A stretch of DNA of 64,000 bases from Oreohelix idahoensis (GCA_024509875.1 JAMPIV010022916.1:62001-126000); one strand, 5' to 3'. Positions 17,224 to 28,715 are shown, numbered from the stretch's first letter. A program made the numbers and translations. Notes: generated by a model not told the origin, from the letters alone.

Positions 17224-19029
17224 ATGACCCGAAATAAACATCATGTCAAAAGGAGGAAGGTCTACACCAGCCCGCCAGCGCTGAACAGCCATGTGAATAA
17301 CCAAGCTTCAAACAGCAAAGACAGACAGCCAGAGAGCAAGACTGCCCCAAGTACTCGTGCTGAGACCGGTCCTCCTCCAACTCTAGACACGACGACGGAG
17401 TTAGCTGCGACGTGTGTCGACCCGACTGAGAGGCTGAGGGGCCCGACTCCTTGCGAGACAGAGGAGAGGGCAGATGTAGGCGTCCCTGGCCTAGATGATG
17501 TAGATCCAGAGGATGAGGAAACGATGAGATTGCTACACCAGCTGGAGAAGATGAGGGGATGGTTGGAAAGAAGAGAGAAAAGGACAGCTGCAAACCTCCA
17601 CGGCCTAGACCCTGAGCGTGAGAGGGTGAAGAGACTGATACAGGGGATAGAACAGACGCTGGAAAGAACAGATAAAAGAAAACAGGAGCCTAAAGCCGAG
17701 GGACCACCACCACACGAACGAAGATCGTCAGCAGAAACCCTGTCTACCACAGAGAAGCTACGACAAACACCGAAGACACCAACACACGATGCCGGCGACA
17801 CAGATGCGATAGAGAGGTGCGTTAAGATCACGCAGATGTCGGGAGGTGAGGCTTCACTCAGGGCCCTACCAGATGACAAAGTGATATGCATCCTCGAGTC
17901 AATAACTGGCAGGAGAGGCATCTCTAAAGTACGGAGGCACGAAAAGGGAGTCGTGCTTTCGCGCAACAGCAATACAACAACCACTTCACTGATGACCGAA
18001 CTGGAATCTAGCCCAAAAGAAGTCCAGTTGCCCCACCAAATAAAAGTGGTGGTGGAAATGTACAAAAAAACAAAGAAGTTGGTCATCAGAAGGGTGGATA
18101 CCAGATGTTCCGAAGCCGAGGTCGACAGACACCTTCAGGCTGAAAACGCAAATCTAAAAATCACACAGGTCGAAAGGCTAAAAACCTGGGCAAAGAAAGA
18201 TACCAATCTGATGATAGTTACGGTAGAAGGATCAACAAGACCTGAGAGACTGACGCCCCAAGCAACAACAAAAAAGACAGAAGCCTATATCCCTCCGGTG
18301 ATGCAGTGCTCTAACTGCCAGCAGTTTTCACACACCAAGAAAACATGCAGGAGGGACGCAGTCTGCCGATATTGTGCGGGTGGCCACCTATATCGCGACT
18401 GCCCAAAGGCGAAGGAGGACCCCAACTACAAAGCAATAAACTCAAACCGCACCTGTGCAAACTGCCTCGGAAACCACGGGGCTAGATACCGAGGCTGCCC
18501 GATGTTCCAGGAAACATAGAGCATCCTGAAGGAAGCGGTCTTCAAAAACATCCCCTTCAAGGAGGCAAAACACAGAGTGGCTGCGGATGTTGCAGAAAAA
18601 CAACGAACGATTGACAGACGACAGTTACACCAGCTGACCGCTGAAGTCAAACAATTGAAAATTAAACTCCAGGTCGAAAACAGAAGCAAGCAGGCTCCCG
18701 AAGACGAAAAGGGCAGCGGTGAAGACGTAATAGACATACAAAACAGCAGAGAAATGATGAAAGACATGAAAAGCATTAAGCAGCAAATAGAAGTAGATGT
18801 AAAGAGGCTGACAGAACTGACGGAAGAAAACTCCAAAATCCTCAAGAGAATCGAAACAGAGCGAAGAGCCATTGAGGAAATGACATCAAACACAAGAGCG
18901 ACCAAAACAAACGAACAATCAGACGAAGAAGTCATCGAAGAAACACTTGAAAAACTTCTACCAGCAATAATAGAAAAAAGCACTACTACAGATACAGGAA
19001 AGCAGGAAGACAAGAGAAACAGAAACTAG
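17224..19029 (+). pseudogene. ORF1 gag-like nucleic-acid-binding protein (one stop)
   Basis: In non-LTR elements ORF1 binds the element RNA to form the RNP. The first ATG inside the insertion is at 17224. An upstream ATG at 17050 lies in flanking DNA and is not native. The N-terminal half is charged (Arg/Lys/Glu-rich, including MRGWLERREKRT). A PRE_C2HC-like region is followed by three zinc knuckles at about 18307-18507: CSNCQQFSHTKKTC, CRYCAGGHLYRDC and CANCLGNHGARYRGC. A TAG at 18517-18519 then interrupts the frame. The same frame continues to 19029 with a Lys/Glu-rich coiled coil. The total is about 601 codons. Triple knuckles are typical of I/Nimb/Jockey-type ORF1. One stop is the only visible lesion. 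Confidence 0.8.
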
Positions 19030-19140
19030 GAAAGCAAAAACTAACAAAACGACACAAGACAGATAGGAAGGCAGGAAATGAACACCATAAACACGCCACG
19101 ACAGACAAGCAACGAAGAGATAACCAGACAGCCAGCTAGC

Positions 19141-19172
19141 GGTCCTTTTTAGGACCAGTCCTTTTCAGGACT
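19141..19172 (+). promoter_or_regulatory. two tandem histone-type 3' stem-loops
   Basis: Two perfect hairpins lie directly end to end in the 3' UTR of the ORF1-only element. The first has stem GGTCCT, loop TTTT and stem AGGACC (19141-19156). The second has stem AGTCCT, loop TTTC and stem AGGACT (19157-19172). A six-bp stem with a U-rich tetraloop (UUUC) is the architecture of the metazoan replication-dependent histone mRNA stem-loop that SLBP binds. The role here is inferred: either recognition by the reverse transcriptase or mimicry of histone mRNA 3' ends. The DNA palindromes themselves are certain. Confidence 0.75.
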
Positions 19173-19283
19173 AGGAAAGTGATACCAGCGAAGATACCAA
19201 CACACTATATACCCCAATATAACCGTTTGTAACCCTTCAATGGGTTTTGGTTGAACAGGGTATTACAGCAATCTAGTAGACGA

Positions 19284-19302
19284 AAACAACAACAACAACA
19301 AC
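19284..19302 (+). repeat. (AAC)n 3' tail of the ORF1-only element
   Basis: About six AAC repeats directly before the right target duplication. Simple-repeat tails are characteristic of several non-LTR clades. Confidence 0.85.
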
Positions 19303-19314
19303 GAGTTAATAACT
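19303..19314. repeat. target-site duplication, right copy (ORF1-only element)
   Basis: Second copy of GAGTTAATAACT. Confidence 0.92.
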
Positions 19315-19364
19315 TTTAGATGACTGATAGTTACTGTTCGCACCTGCATTGAACTTTGTCTTAA

Positions 19365-20350
19365 TACGAGGGACGGTCAAAAAGTAATGCCTCATAATTT
19401 TTAATTTCATTCATTAGGCATGAAAACAGATAAAATTCACATTGAAATGTAGGCCCAAGTCTGAACTTCAAAAATTTATTTCTCAAATGTAGTCTCCGTT
19501 ATTTGTTACAGTTTGTGTCCATCTTCTCACAAGGGCATGTATCCCCGCACGGTAAAAATTTGTGTCCTTTTTCCTAAACCACTGGCGTACGGCGCGTTTA
19601 AGGGTCTCAGTGTCCTCAAAGTGATGTCCGCGAAGATCTTCTTTCATTGGTCCAAACAGATGGACGTCAGAATGTGCAAGTTCGGGACTGTAAGGGGGAT
19701 GTGGTAATAATGTCCAGCCAACTCTTCTCCTTCAGTTTCGTAACGGTGCAGGAGGTTGATGGCTATGTTTTTCCTTGTTTCTTTATGTCTGTCTGTCAAC
19801 ATTCTGGGTACCCACCGTGCACAAACTTTTGAATAACCCAGGTCTTTAATGATGTTCTGGACACTGCCTTTACTAATGGACAACAGGGAAGAAAGTTCAT
19901 CCAGTATTACCCGACGGTCACCACGAATGATGCCACCAACTCGATGAATGTTGTGTGGAGTCACTGCGCTAGATGGACGACCAGTCCGCTTTGCGTCAGC
20001 CATTGAGGATTGACCTACTTCAGCTTCGTCACACTGATGTACCCAACGTCAGACAGTGCTAACATCCACTGTTGAATCTCCATAAACATTCTTCAAACGT
20101 TCGTGGATGCGAATTGGGGCCTCGCCTTCAGCATTGAGGAATTCTATGACATAACGTTGTTTTAACAGAACGTCTTTGGCAGCCATTTTTAAACTGTTAC
20201 AGTGGTGCCACCTGTTAATGAAACAGGTTGGTAATGCTATACAGTGCAGAAGAGTGTTTGAGGAATCCTGCTAAATTTACAAATTGCACACCGATGCAGT
20301 ATTTACATACATAAAAAATAGGAGGCATTACTTTTTGACCTTCCCTCGTA
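19365..20350 (-). mobile_element. mariner-family transposon, internally deleted
   Basis: The element lies between TA dinucleotides at 19365-19366 and 20349-20350. Terminal inverted repeats of about 27 bp start CGAGGGACGGTCAAAAAGTA on the left and CGAGGGAAGGTCAAAAAGTA on the right, one mismatch apart in this stretch. At 982 bp it is shorter than a complete mariner (about 1.3 kb). The transposase frame runs on the minus strand. The missing part covers the first two catalytic aspartates, so the copy is non-autonomous. An (AT)n microsatellite starts eight bases beyond the right TA. Confidence 0.9.
19515..20186 (-). pseudogene. mariner transposase remnant
   Basis: Transposase binds the inverted repeats through an N-terminal helix-turn-helix pair and cuts with a DD(34)D core. 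The frame starts at ATG 20186-20184. It has a TGA at codon 46 (20051-20049), just before RWVHQCDE. The second helix-turn-helix segment is recognisable (GRPSSAVT, then VQNIIKDLGYSKVCARWVPR). At about 19730 the sequence jumps from ..RYETEGEEL to the tail region around the third catalytic residue, with a frame change. There Asp is replaced by Glu (PPYSPELAHSD). The GDETW and HDNA blocks are missing. The C-terminal part (MKEDLRGHHFED onward) is still readable down to about 19515. It is clearly non-functional. Confidence 0.88.
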
Positions 20351-20354
20351 TATG

Positions 20355-21035
<681 letters not shown>

Positions 21036-22380
21036 TTGTAGGGTGTCCTATCTGGTTTTTATTGTTGCCGTGTGTAAAGTAGTTGGATAGTCCACAGGTA
21101 CAGCACAGGCAAAATGACATGCAAAGTCATAGAAAATGGTAAACTGTCACGTGACGTTTATATACCATTTTATTGCACACCACAATGACAGTCACGTTAC
21201 ATCCGTCATAAGACATCACAGTTCAACGATTGTAGCATTCAGAAATAATATTGGTGCCAACTGATATTCATGTAGGATCCAATCCTCATCAGTCATAGCG
21301 TAAACAACAGTTCAAGGTTCACAGTGTCATATAGTTATTATTATTCATCAATCTGTCTGAATAATATGGCACAGTGCTGGATGCACTAATATTCATTCTT
21401 ATCAATAGTGTAACAGTGTCAGCTGCATTTCATCAGTACACATACATAATAATCATTACTCCTCTCCTGTGGAATAAATAAGTTCATTATCGTTTGCACG
21501 AGAAATAGCATTGAGGAGTACAGGTCGAACTGACCTTTATCACTTTCCTAAGTCTAACCCTTTGACTTAGGCGTAATCGCTAGCGTAGCGAATCCTGGAA
21601 AACAGACAATAGTCCTGTTGGTCTAAAGCGACCCATATATAAATTGTTCAGGTATAAAGATACCAGTGGCGAAATCCTAATCAAAGTACCTCTCCATTTT
21701 GAATCACACAAGCGAGCAGAGAGCAACAAAAATGTCGAACTTCTAGATGGTATCGTAAAGTTCAATAAAAAGGAATTACCTTTATTTGGAATCAACCACA
21801 AAACATATGCCTCCAGGCGGCTTGAATAATACTGGGAAAAGTCTATAGTTAGATAACTAACTCACAAAAGACTATGCACTTCCCTATCAAAATCACAAGA
21901 CGCAGATGCGTCCACTCTCTACTCAGTACATCTTCTCAATGCCGCTGGGCGGAAGACGAAACTCAACTCCAAGTCCAGACATGCGCAGAAAAGCCTACAC
22001 CTGAGTAAAATTCAACGAGACGATGGTTGAAGACCTTCTAGAAAGATTTTGTAAGAAATCTTGCCTTATATGGTCAGCAAACGAATCCTAAACACTGGTT
22101 TCAGACATTCTAACAACAGTTGACCGATACTACCAAATAAGGAGAATGGTCACACTTCGTTCAAAAGATATAGACCGAACGTGTCTCGTCACAAGAGGAG
22201 GTAATCATCATATTAAATGATAATTTCAATATCCAGAGTTATGTAGCTTTGACTGAAAAAATTAACGTGTACATTTAAGTCAATCTAATTACACAATGTC
22301 TTTAGCAAAAAATGATCATACAATGACTTTAGGAAAAATGATCATACAATGACTTTAGAAAAAATGATCTGTGCTTAACA
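21036..22380 (-). repeat. probable 3' LTR of element D (minus strand)
   Basis: The right edge at 22380 is defined on the minus strand by TGTTAAGCACAG right after a purine tract (TTCCCGGGAGGGTGCGGTAA, complement of 22381-22400). The same arrangement bounds element C's 3' LTR (purine tract at 53202-53220). A possible AATAAA on the minus strand lies near 21166. The left edge is uncertain because no second copy is present. Three 33-bp tandem repeats (ACAATG.CTTTAG) occupy about 22290-22372. Confidence 0.5.
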
Positions 22381-23896
22381 TTACCGCACCCTCCCGGGAA
22401 AAAAAATGAAACATTTTTTTTTAAAAATCCTGGAGCCGGAAAAAAATCCCAGGCTCCTAACGCACGTATGATGCGCGGATATATTGCCTAAAAATGAGGC
22501 TAGCTCGACGTATGGAGCGAAACTGAGATTATATCTCAGATCCTTAGAGAAAAAATTTACCTAAGTATACGCGTATATATTCCAGGAAGGTGCCACCAAC
22601 ACACGCCACAGTGAGCAACATCATATTGCAAGTTAAATTATACTCATACAAATTCTATGAAATTAAATATATTATCATAGTGTTGTGCAAACAGCGGTGT
22701 AATATACTGATATACCGCACTATAATATTACATATATTCAAACACAGAGTACATTAAATAATGCATTATCAATGATTACCAATACATGTGCTGTTTCTCG
22801 TAGACATAAATACAATGGATACAAGAAGATGTGGACATCATCCGCTCCAACCTAGGACAGGACTTGATAACTTGAAAGTTCCACAATGGACATAATCTCG
22901 CAATGATGAGCTACGAAAATATCAATAACACAAATCTCTAAGACACTTGTTAAATCTCTTAATACAATCATTAAAGTACAATCTCTAAATGTGGCCATGT
23001 GCTCTTTTGGCCCGTATATCGCTAACTAAGCCTTCTTCTGTTAAGATCAAATCATTAACAGAAAAAAGGAAATTACATGGTACAATGTTATAAATTCCCA
23101 AAAAGTGAGAAAATATGAGCCAATATGTCATTATAGTATTGAGCTGTACATCAGGAAATATGTATATGACAGAAGAGTTATGTGGAATCGTGTGGGCACC
23201 TAGACAGAATGTCTGCCATCACATTGTCCGAACCACGTATAGCTCGCACCGTGAAATGAAATGGTTGAAGAGCTATGGCATATCGAGTGGACCTCGAGCT
23301 CTTCAAGTTTTTGCTCTGAATAGCAGTAAGAGCTTTCTGGTCGGTTTCCACAATGAAATGTGCGCCTAGAAGAAATCTTTGTAACTTCAGAATAGACCAT
23401 ACCATAGCCAATAATTCACGGTCTAAAACCGAGTAATTCTTTTCTGCAGCATTTAATTTCCTAGAGATATACATCACCGGATGCAGAGTATCAGAATACT
23501 CATGCATAAGTGCTGCCCCAATCCCAGTTGACGAAGCGTCATTTCGAAGAACAAAAGTCTTCTCAATAGTAGGTAACCTAAGGATAGGTGGAGATGAAAA
23601 TAGAGTTTTAACCTGGTCCAGTGAGGATTGACATTCTTGAGACCAGCGGATCAGATTAGGCGATCCTTTCTTCAATAAAGTAGAAGCGGTGCCATAATGG
23701 AGGACAGATTCGGAATGAATCGTCCGTAAAATTGGATCAAACCTAAGAGACTCCGTACCTGTTTCTTTGTCTTAGGGACAGAAATGTTAAGTATTTTTGA
23801 AACATTGTGGTCCTCTGTCTTTAAAAGACCATGACCAACCCGATGACCCAGGAAAGAAATCTCACTAAATCCTATAAAGGCTTTAGGGGGTTTTGC
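22381..23896 (-). mobile_element. element D: truncated Gmr1-like LTR retrotransposon
   Basis: A minus-strand internal segment adjoining the LTR-like region. It keeps only the end of RT and the RNase H domain. The reading is clearly related to element C (for example HRVGHGLLKTED, GLIQFYGRFI and LDRELLAMVWSILKLQRFL occur in both). Non-coding sequence with an AAAAAAATGAAA motif follows the purine tract in both D and C. The copy stops at about 23896, inside the RT thumb/connection region. All of gag, PR, INT and most of RT are missing. Confidence 0.75.
23178..23896 (-). pseudogene. RT C-terminus and RNase H of element D
   Basis: Two minus-strand frames cover this piece. 23672-23896 encodes the RT end (FLGHRVGHGLLKTED, then KKQVRSLLGLIQFYGRFIP). 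23178-23675 encodes RNase H, with FVLRNDASSTGIGAALM (first Asp), YSVLDRELLAMVW (Glu), ETDQKAL (Asp) and GSDNVMADILSRC (last Asp). RNase H removes the RNA strand during reverse transcription. The two frames are offset by a frameshift near 23672. As in elements B and C, no integrase follows RNase H, consistent with the INT-before-RT order of its relatives. It is truncated upstream and non-functional. Confidence 0.8.
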
Positions 23897-23904
23897 AGTC
23901 AAGT

Positions 23905-24030
23905 TATAACTTGTTGATTCTCTTGCCTTGTGGATTCCAAGACAAGGACTGCTTTGTAATTCTACCAGCTGGTCTTCCTAATGTGTGCCCAAGGAAATGC
24001 CAGTGCCTTCTCCACACGTCCTGTTCCACC
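23905..24030 (-). pseudogene. LINE reverse transcriptase C-terminal scrap (RTE-like)
   Basis: About 40 minus-strand codons read ..VWRRHWHFLGHTLGRP, then RITKQSLSWNPQGKR. This is the well-known RW.W.GH.LR(R/K)P....KQ.L.WNPQGKR signature at the C-terminus of RTE/craniate-type LINE polyproteins. The scrap abuts the truncated end of element D and extends no further as recognisable protein. The frame is open across it, but it is only a fragment. Confidence 0.55.
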
Positions 24031-26814
24031 GGTGTTTGATTTTGCAGAATAAATGTACTAAAACTTTCGTCTTTCTGCACCAGTTTTTTTCATAACCCAT
24101 TCTTCTGTTCATCTGTAATGAAGTTTGATTGATATCTCGGCATCATTCAAAAATTATCACCGTACTAACCCCGTGGATGTATCTAACCAATGAAAAGTCA
24201 GCTTGGTATAAGTAGTGTCGGAAGATCGCTAGACATGGAGGAAACAAAAGTGTAGATGTTAAGGATATTTCGGAAGGCAGTGTGCAACTAATCATGGAAT
24301 ACCTAGATAAAGAAGAACCCAATTCGATAATAGGGATCATTATCTGTGGTGGGTTTAGATGTCAAAATGTTAAGTATTAATTGTCTACAGATGTGAGGTC
24401 AGCTATGCAAGTCCCCGAGTTTAATTGTTGATGAAGTTGTTCTCAGGGTAACTGTCTGCTACCACCCTACGACCTCAATCTGCTCTATATTTTGAACCTA
24501 ATTATATGTTATGGTGTCTGGATGTTATCTGGCTAGGTGTCTAGGGTAATATGCAATGTAATGTTAATAAAATGACAACATCTACACCTATAACGTAATG
24601 AACAAGTAATTAAACAAGTCACTGGGTAAATTTTGAATGATGATTTTTTTACAATTTTATTTTCCTGTATCTCAATTGCTGGGATACAGGACTGTTTAAA
24701 CTCAAAATATAAGGCAATTTATTTAGAGTAAAGTAATTTAAAACAACAACTGTGTCTGTTAATATTAATCTAAATTGTTTCTTACTGGAAGTGTTCTGAT
24801 GAAGCAATAACTCCTATGAAGGGACACGCTTCTGAGGAACGACTTGTATCATCATGTGAAGAATACTGATTGATATAATAATGATGGAGAGTATGGTTAA
24901 ATGAACTAACACACGCCCGTGGACAAGTGGGCTTAACTTTATTTCCTAGAACCCTGTGATGTCCTTCTCACAACCACCTTCTTCACGACTGCAACGTCTG
25001 AACTCTGCTTCAGAACCCTTTGGATTTAAGGCAAACCGGTAATTTTTGCATCGAGCTTGCAGCTTCAGGAGTACGTATATTTTGGTATGTGACTCACTGA
25101 TTGTTTCACGATGGAACCCTGAAATCAGAGGATTAAGGCCTCCTCAGAACATCATACACCTATCTCCATCTCTAAACAATTAAACATAATCAACAGTTTT
25201 AAGATCAGTGGAGTTGCTACATAATTAGCTATCGTTCCTATCTGATTTGGTGCCCTATTCTTCATCAGGTAATCTTCAAACATCCGTTTGATACATTCCT
25301 TGTTATAGAAGAAATTATAGTTAATTATATAAAGTCATGTGCAAACACTGTGACTTGCTGAAGACGGCCAGTGGTTTTCTGGCCTACCAATTATAATAAT
25401 GTCATATTTTATTCCCAACTATGTCTTTTCATTCTCTCCCAAAATTTAAGTAAGCCTGCCTGGCTTTTACAAGAAATGGTAATCTTCCCTAATATCACTT
25501 GTGGCATAACACAGTGTTTAGTTTGGCGCCTTTCTGGTGTTGCCTCTACCCATCAATAATGCATACACATTCAATAATACAAATACATATCAATAATAAA
25601 GTGTACATAAATGTTTATCTTACCGCATTAATGAAATAATACATAATTTGTAGGTTAACCGGCGATTAATGGTCACATTCAGATCACCACTGATGCCGAA
25701 CAGCGAAGGCACTGGTCATGTATTTCTTGCATCTGATGCTAACACTACTTGTGAGATTTTTATCTTCGAGTGGCAACTAACGCTGGTTTCAAATCGTTTT
25801 TATTACTCCTGTGAACGGTGGTTAGGTTTTAGTGAGCTGAGAAAAAAAAATATGCACGGGAAAGTCGAGATGCGTGAACACAGTTTGGGGGAAACAGAGA
25901 ATGTGAGAACGGGGTTGTTTAGGGCAGTTGTTATTGAGACGCGCTAGGCGTAGGAAGAGAAAAGGGTTTTCTCCCAAGTGTAAAAGTTAGCATTTGATAA
26001 ACGCGCTCAGCTTAAGAGGTGTGTGAGAGAAACATACTCAGCATAGGTGATCAGCAACATGGGCTGTGAATAAAAGAGAGATAGAAAAACGCTCAGTACA
26101 TTAATGATCATAAATTAGTGTACGTTAGTATTTTGTGACACTGGGAAACAAAGGTGATAGTATTTATTCTGAGGACAAGATAGTTGTGAAAGAAAAGGTG
26201 TATTTCGATTGAGAACAAAACAAGGTATGTTGAACATTTTTGATCTATCAGTAGCATGTATAGCTCAGCAGACCAGGTCTGAGCAGAGAAGAATAATAGA
26301 CGAAATCTTGGCAAAGTGACAGCCCTGGCGGTAAGGCCAGTTTTCTCTCAGTGAGATATACCAAGAGACATATGAAAAGAAGCGAAAAAAAAATAAACAG
26401 TTGATAATGTTTCTTGTTCCTCGTATTCCTTCCAACTGATAAAGTATGATTGTTCCATCACCATTCCATACCCTAATTGATACAAGCTGCTATTCATCCA
26501 GTCTGTTCGTTGCATACTGTATGTAGGCTAATTATCCAGGGTGTACTGCTGTGCTGTTACCGTGTATGATATGTGAAGGGTGTGTAGAAACAGTCACTCA
26601 CCCCACGATAGCTCACGTACGAGTCATGGAGGGTTAAACGCCTTGTGACAGTTAATGAACAGTTTTATTACACCACAACACGGTCACAATAACGTAGACG
26701 AAGTACAGCATGTTACACAGGTCATAATAGCATATCAAAAAAGGATCCACATTATATAATAACACTAATCCATCAAGAAGAACTACTGGCAAACGCAGTG
26801 CCAATAGTTATAGG
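24031..26814. other. no gene recognised
   Basis: About 2.8 kb of AT-rich DNA with short open frames lacking motifs. The stretch 26540-26760 (TTTTATTACACCACAA, then GTCAC) loosely resembles parts of the LTRs of D and C on the minus strand. It could be an old LTR, but I could not fix its ends. Confidence 0.4.
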
Positions 26815-27213
26815 CCTCAAATATATATGACGTCTCAGCGCTCTTTAATTCATGTACATAAGACTGCTGACCATTGCAGTACTAGTAAATAATAGGCCTT
26901 CAATATATATGACGTCTCAGCGCTCTTTAATTCCTCCATAAGACTGCTGGGGATCGCAGTACTAGTAAATAATAGGCCTCCAATATTTGACGTCTCAGCG
27001 CAGTTTAACAGCTTCCTAACAGCTCCACAAAATCGCTGTACTGCAGTTAATCATAATACGGCCTGTCCAAACCTTGGCCTCATAATATAAGTCGACATAT
27101 CAAGCACTGTCTTTAATCCATCTAGAAGACTGCTGATAAATAATAGGCCTCATAATATAAGTCGACATATCAAGCACTGTCTTTAATCCATCTAGAAGAC
27201 TGCTGATAAATAA
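26815..27213. repeat. higher-order tandem repeat, left block
   Basis: A ~400-bp block of related sub-units. Three ~80-bp units contain (T)GACGTCTCAGCGC, followed by a linker and two near-identical 70-bp units (AATAGGCCTCATAATATAAG to GACTGCTGATAAAT). The same order recurs at 28216-28615. Confidence 0.85.
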
Positions 27214-27498
27214 CACTAGTCAACAAATTTTCAAAAGTTGTTTGTACCAGAAATTAAATATACCATTTCTTATTGATTTTGACATGCTGATTTCAAATAT
27301 CATAATGAAATTCACCAGTTGGCTCTGGTTTTTTTTAAAATGATGAATTTACATTACAGTAATACAAATAATGTATGCTTGTTTAATTCTCTGGGGTGAA
27401 CAGCTAGTCTTTCTACTTTAGCATTATAAAAATTGTGGTTACATACTCAATTAATTGATATTGCAACATAAAATGATAGAAAAAATAAAAACATTATT
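27214..27498. other. unique insert between repeat block and Tc1; CACTA-like start
   Basis: The repeat block gives way to CACTAGTCAACAAATTTT and then AT-rich DNA. The CACTA start resembles the terminus of an EnSpm/CACTA transposon, but no matching inverted end was found. This is a weak suggestion only. Confidence 0.2.
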
Positions 27499-28217
27499 TA
27501 AAGTCCAAAAAAAAGAAACGCATAGCTACTGAAGGCACACACATAGCCATAATTTTGACATTCAATAACTTTTTTAATTTAATGAGTTAATTGTTCAAAT
27601 TGCACAAAAGAATACCTTAGGGTTCAACCAATCATTTGACAGTTGTTTTGCATCTGAGTCACGAGAGTTTTTGGCGTACGGGCTTTCCCGTTAGTATAGT
27701 GTGTGGCCTCCACTTGCATCGATCAGCGACTGGCATCTTCTGGGCATGGATGCGTGGAACCGGTGTCAAAGTCGACTGATGGTACTCTGATGCACGTTTA
27801 GATGCCTGGCAACCTGACTTTGACTTTCGCCTGCTTGCAAACGGCCAATAGCAATGTTCCTTAAATTTATCGATAGAGACGGCATAAATGTCTGCTTGAA
27901 AATTAACTGAATTTTTTTGTGTGTAGCGTTATCCTTTTATAGGGTTTCAGTTGCGTAGTCAGTGAATAGTGTTCACCCCAAATGTTGTTGCTTTCACGTG
28001 CGCGTAACATGAGCTGTGGTCAAAAATTGCGTCATATACACTATTGACCACTGCGTTGTAACGATTACAAAAACGAACGCAATTCAGGTCAACACGTGCA
28101 TGTGACACTGTAAAGAACATTTGAGGCTGGTTTTTATATACCCTAGCACCAAATTTTACTTACAAACTCATAAAAACGCGCCCTCGGATAGCTATGCGTT
28201 TCTTTTTTTGAACAGTA
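27499..28217 (-). mobile_element. Tc1-like transposon remnant with inverted ends
   Basis: Imperfect terminal inverted repeats share AAAAAAAGAAACGCATAGCT (27508-27527 on the plus strand; complement near 28187-28207). Each end is bounded by TA (27499-27500 and 28216-28217). The interior of about 715 bp keeps only the C-terminal end of a transposase. It is a non-autonomous, MITE-like derivative of a Tc1/mariner element lying inside the higher-order repeat region. Confidence 0.8.
27689..27750 (-). pseudogene. Tc1 transposase C-terminal remnant
   Basis: The minus strand reads SMPRRCQSLIDASGGHTLY followed by a stop. This is the standard end of Tc1-family transposases (SMPRR....I.A.GG.T.Y). The DDE catalytic domain upstream is not recognisable, so the copy cannot encode an active enzyme. 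Confidence 0.8.
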
Positions 28218-28715
28218 TATATGACGTCTCAGCGCTCTTTAATTCATGTACATAAGACTGCTGACCATTGCAGTACTAGTAAATAATAGGCCTTCAATAT
28301 ATATGACGTCTCAGCGCTCTTTAATTCCTCCATAAGACTGCTGGGGATCGCAGTACTAGTAAATAATAGGCCTCCAATATTTGACGTCTCAGCGCAGTTT
28401 AACAGCTTCCTAACAGCTCCACAAAATCGCTGTACTGCAGTTAATCATAATACGGCCTGTCCAAACCTTGGCCTCATAATATAAGTCGACATATCAAGCA
28501 CTGTCTTTGATCCATCTAGAAGACTGCTGATAAATAATAGGCCTCATAATATAAGTCGACATATCAAGCACTGTCTTTAATCCATCTAGAAGATTGCTGA
28601 TAAATAATAGGCCTCATAATATATATGACGTCTCAACGCAGTTTAATCCATCTAGAAGACTGCTGATAAATAATAGGCCTCATAATATAAGTCGACATAT
28701 CAAGCACTGTACAGG
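28216..28715. repeat. higher-order tandem repeat, right block
   Basis: Near-identical to 26815-27213 in the same order and orientation. It then continues with a hybrid unit (GACGTCTCAACGCAG joined to the 70-bp unit's second half) and one further 70-bp unit that ends at about 28710. Confidence 0.85.

Larger units (their letters stand above)
17101..19302 (+). mobile_element. ORF1-only non-LTR retrotransposon (HAL1-like)
   Basis: A 2202-bp unit bounded by a perfect 12-bp direct repeat and ending in (AAC)n, so it was inserted by target-primed reverse transcription. It contains a 123-bp 5' leader, a gag-like ORF1 (17224-19029, one in-frame stop), and a ~270-bp 3' UTR with two stem-loops. It has no endonuclease, reverse transcriptase or RNase H. 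Autonomous elements of the I/Jockey group follow ORF1 directly with ORF2, and here ORF2 is entirely absent. The unit therefore resembles mammalian HAL1 ('half-LINE') elements, mobilised in trans. A later deletion of exactly ORF2 is the alternative. Its (AAC)n tail differs from the (GAA)n tail of the LINE at 38.5 kb, so that LINE is not its obvious partner. Confidence 0.8.

Noticed and set aside
17262..18086. 274-codon minus-strand frame
   Set aside because: It lies antisense to the ORF1 coding region, has no motif, and is explained by ORF1 codon composition.
26815..28715. CRISPR-like array
   Set aside because: The repeats are 70-80 bp composite satellite units without unique spacers, in a eukaryotic context.
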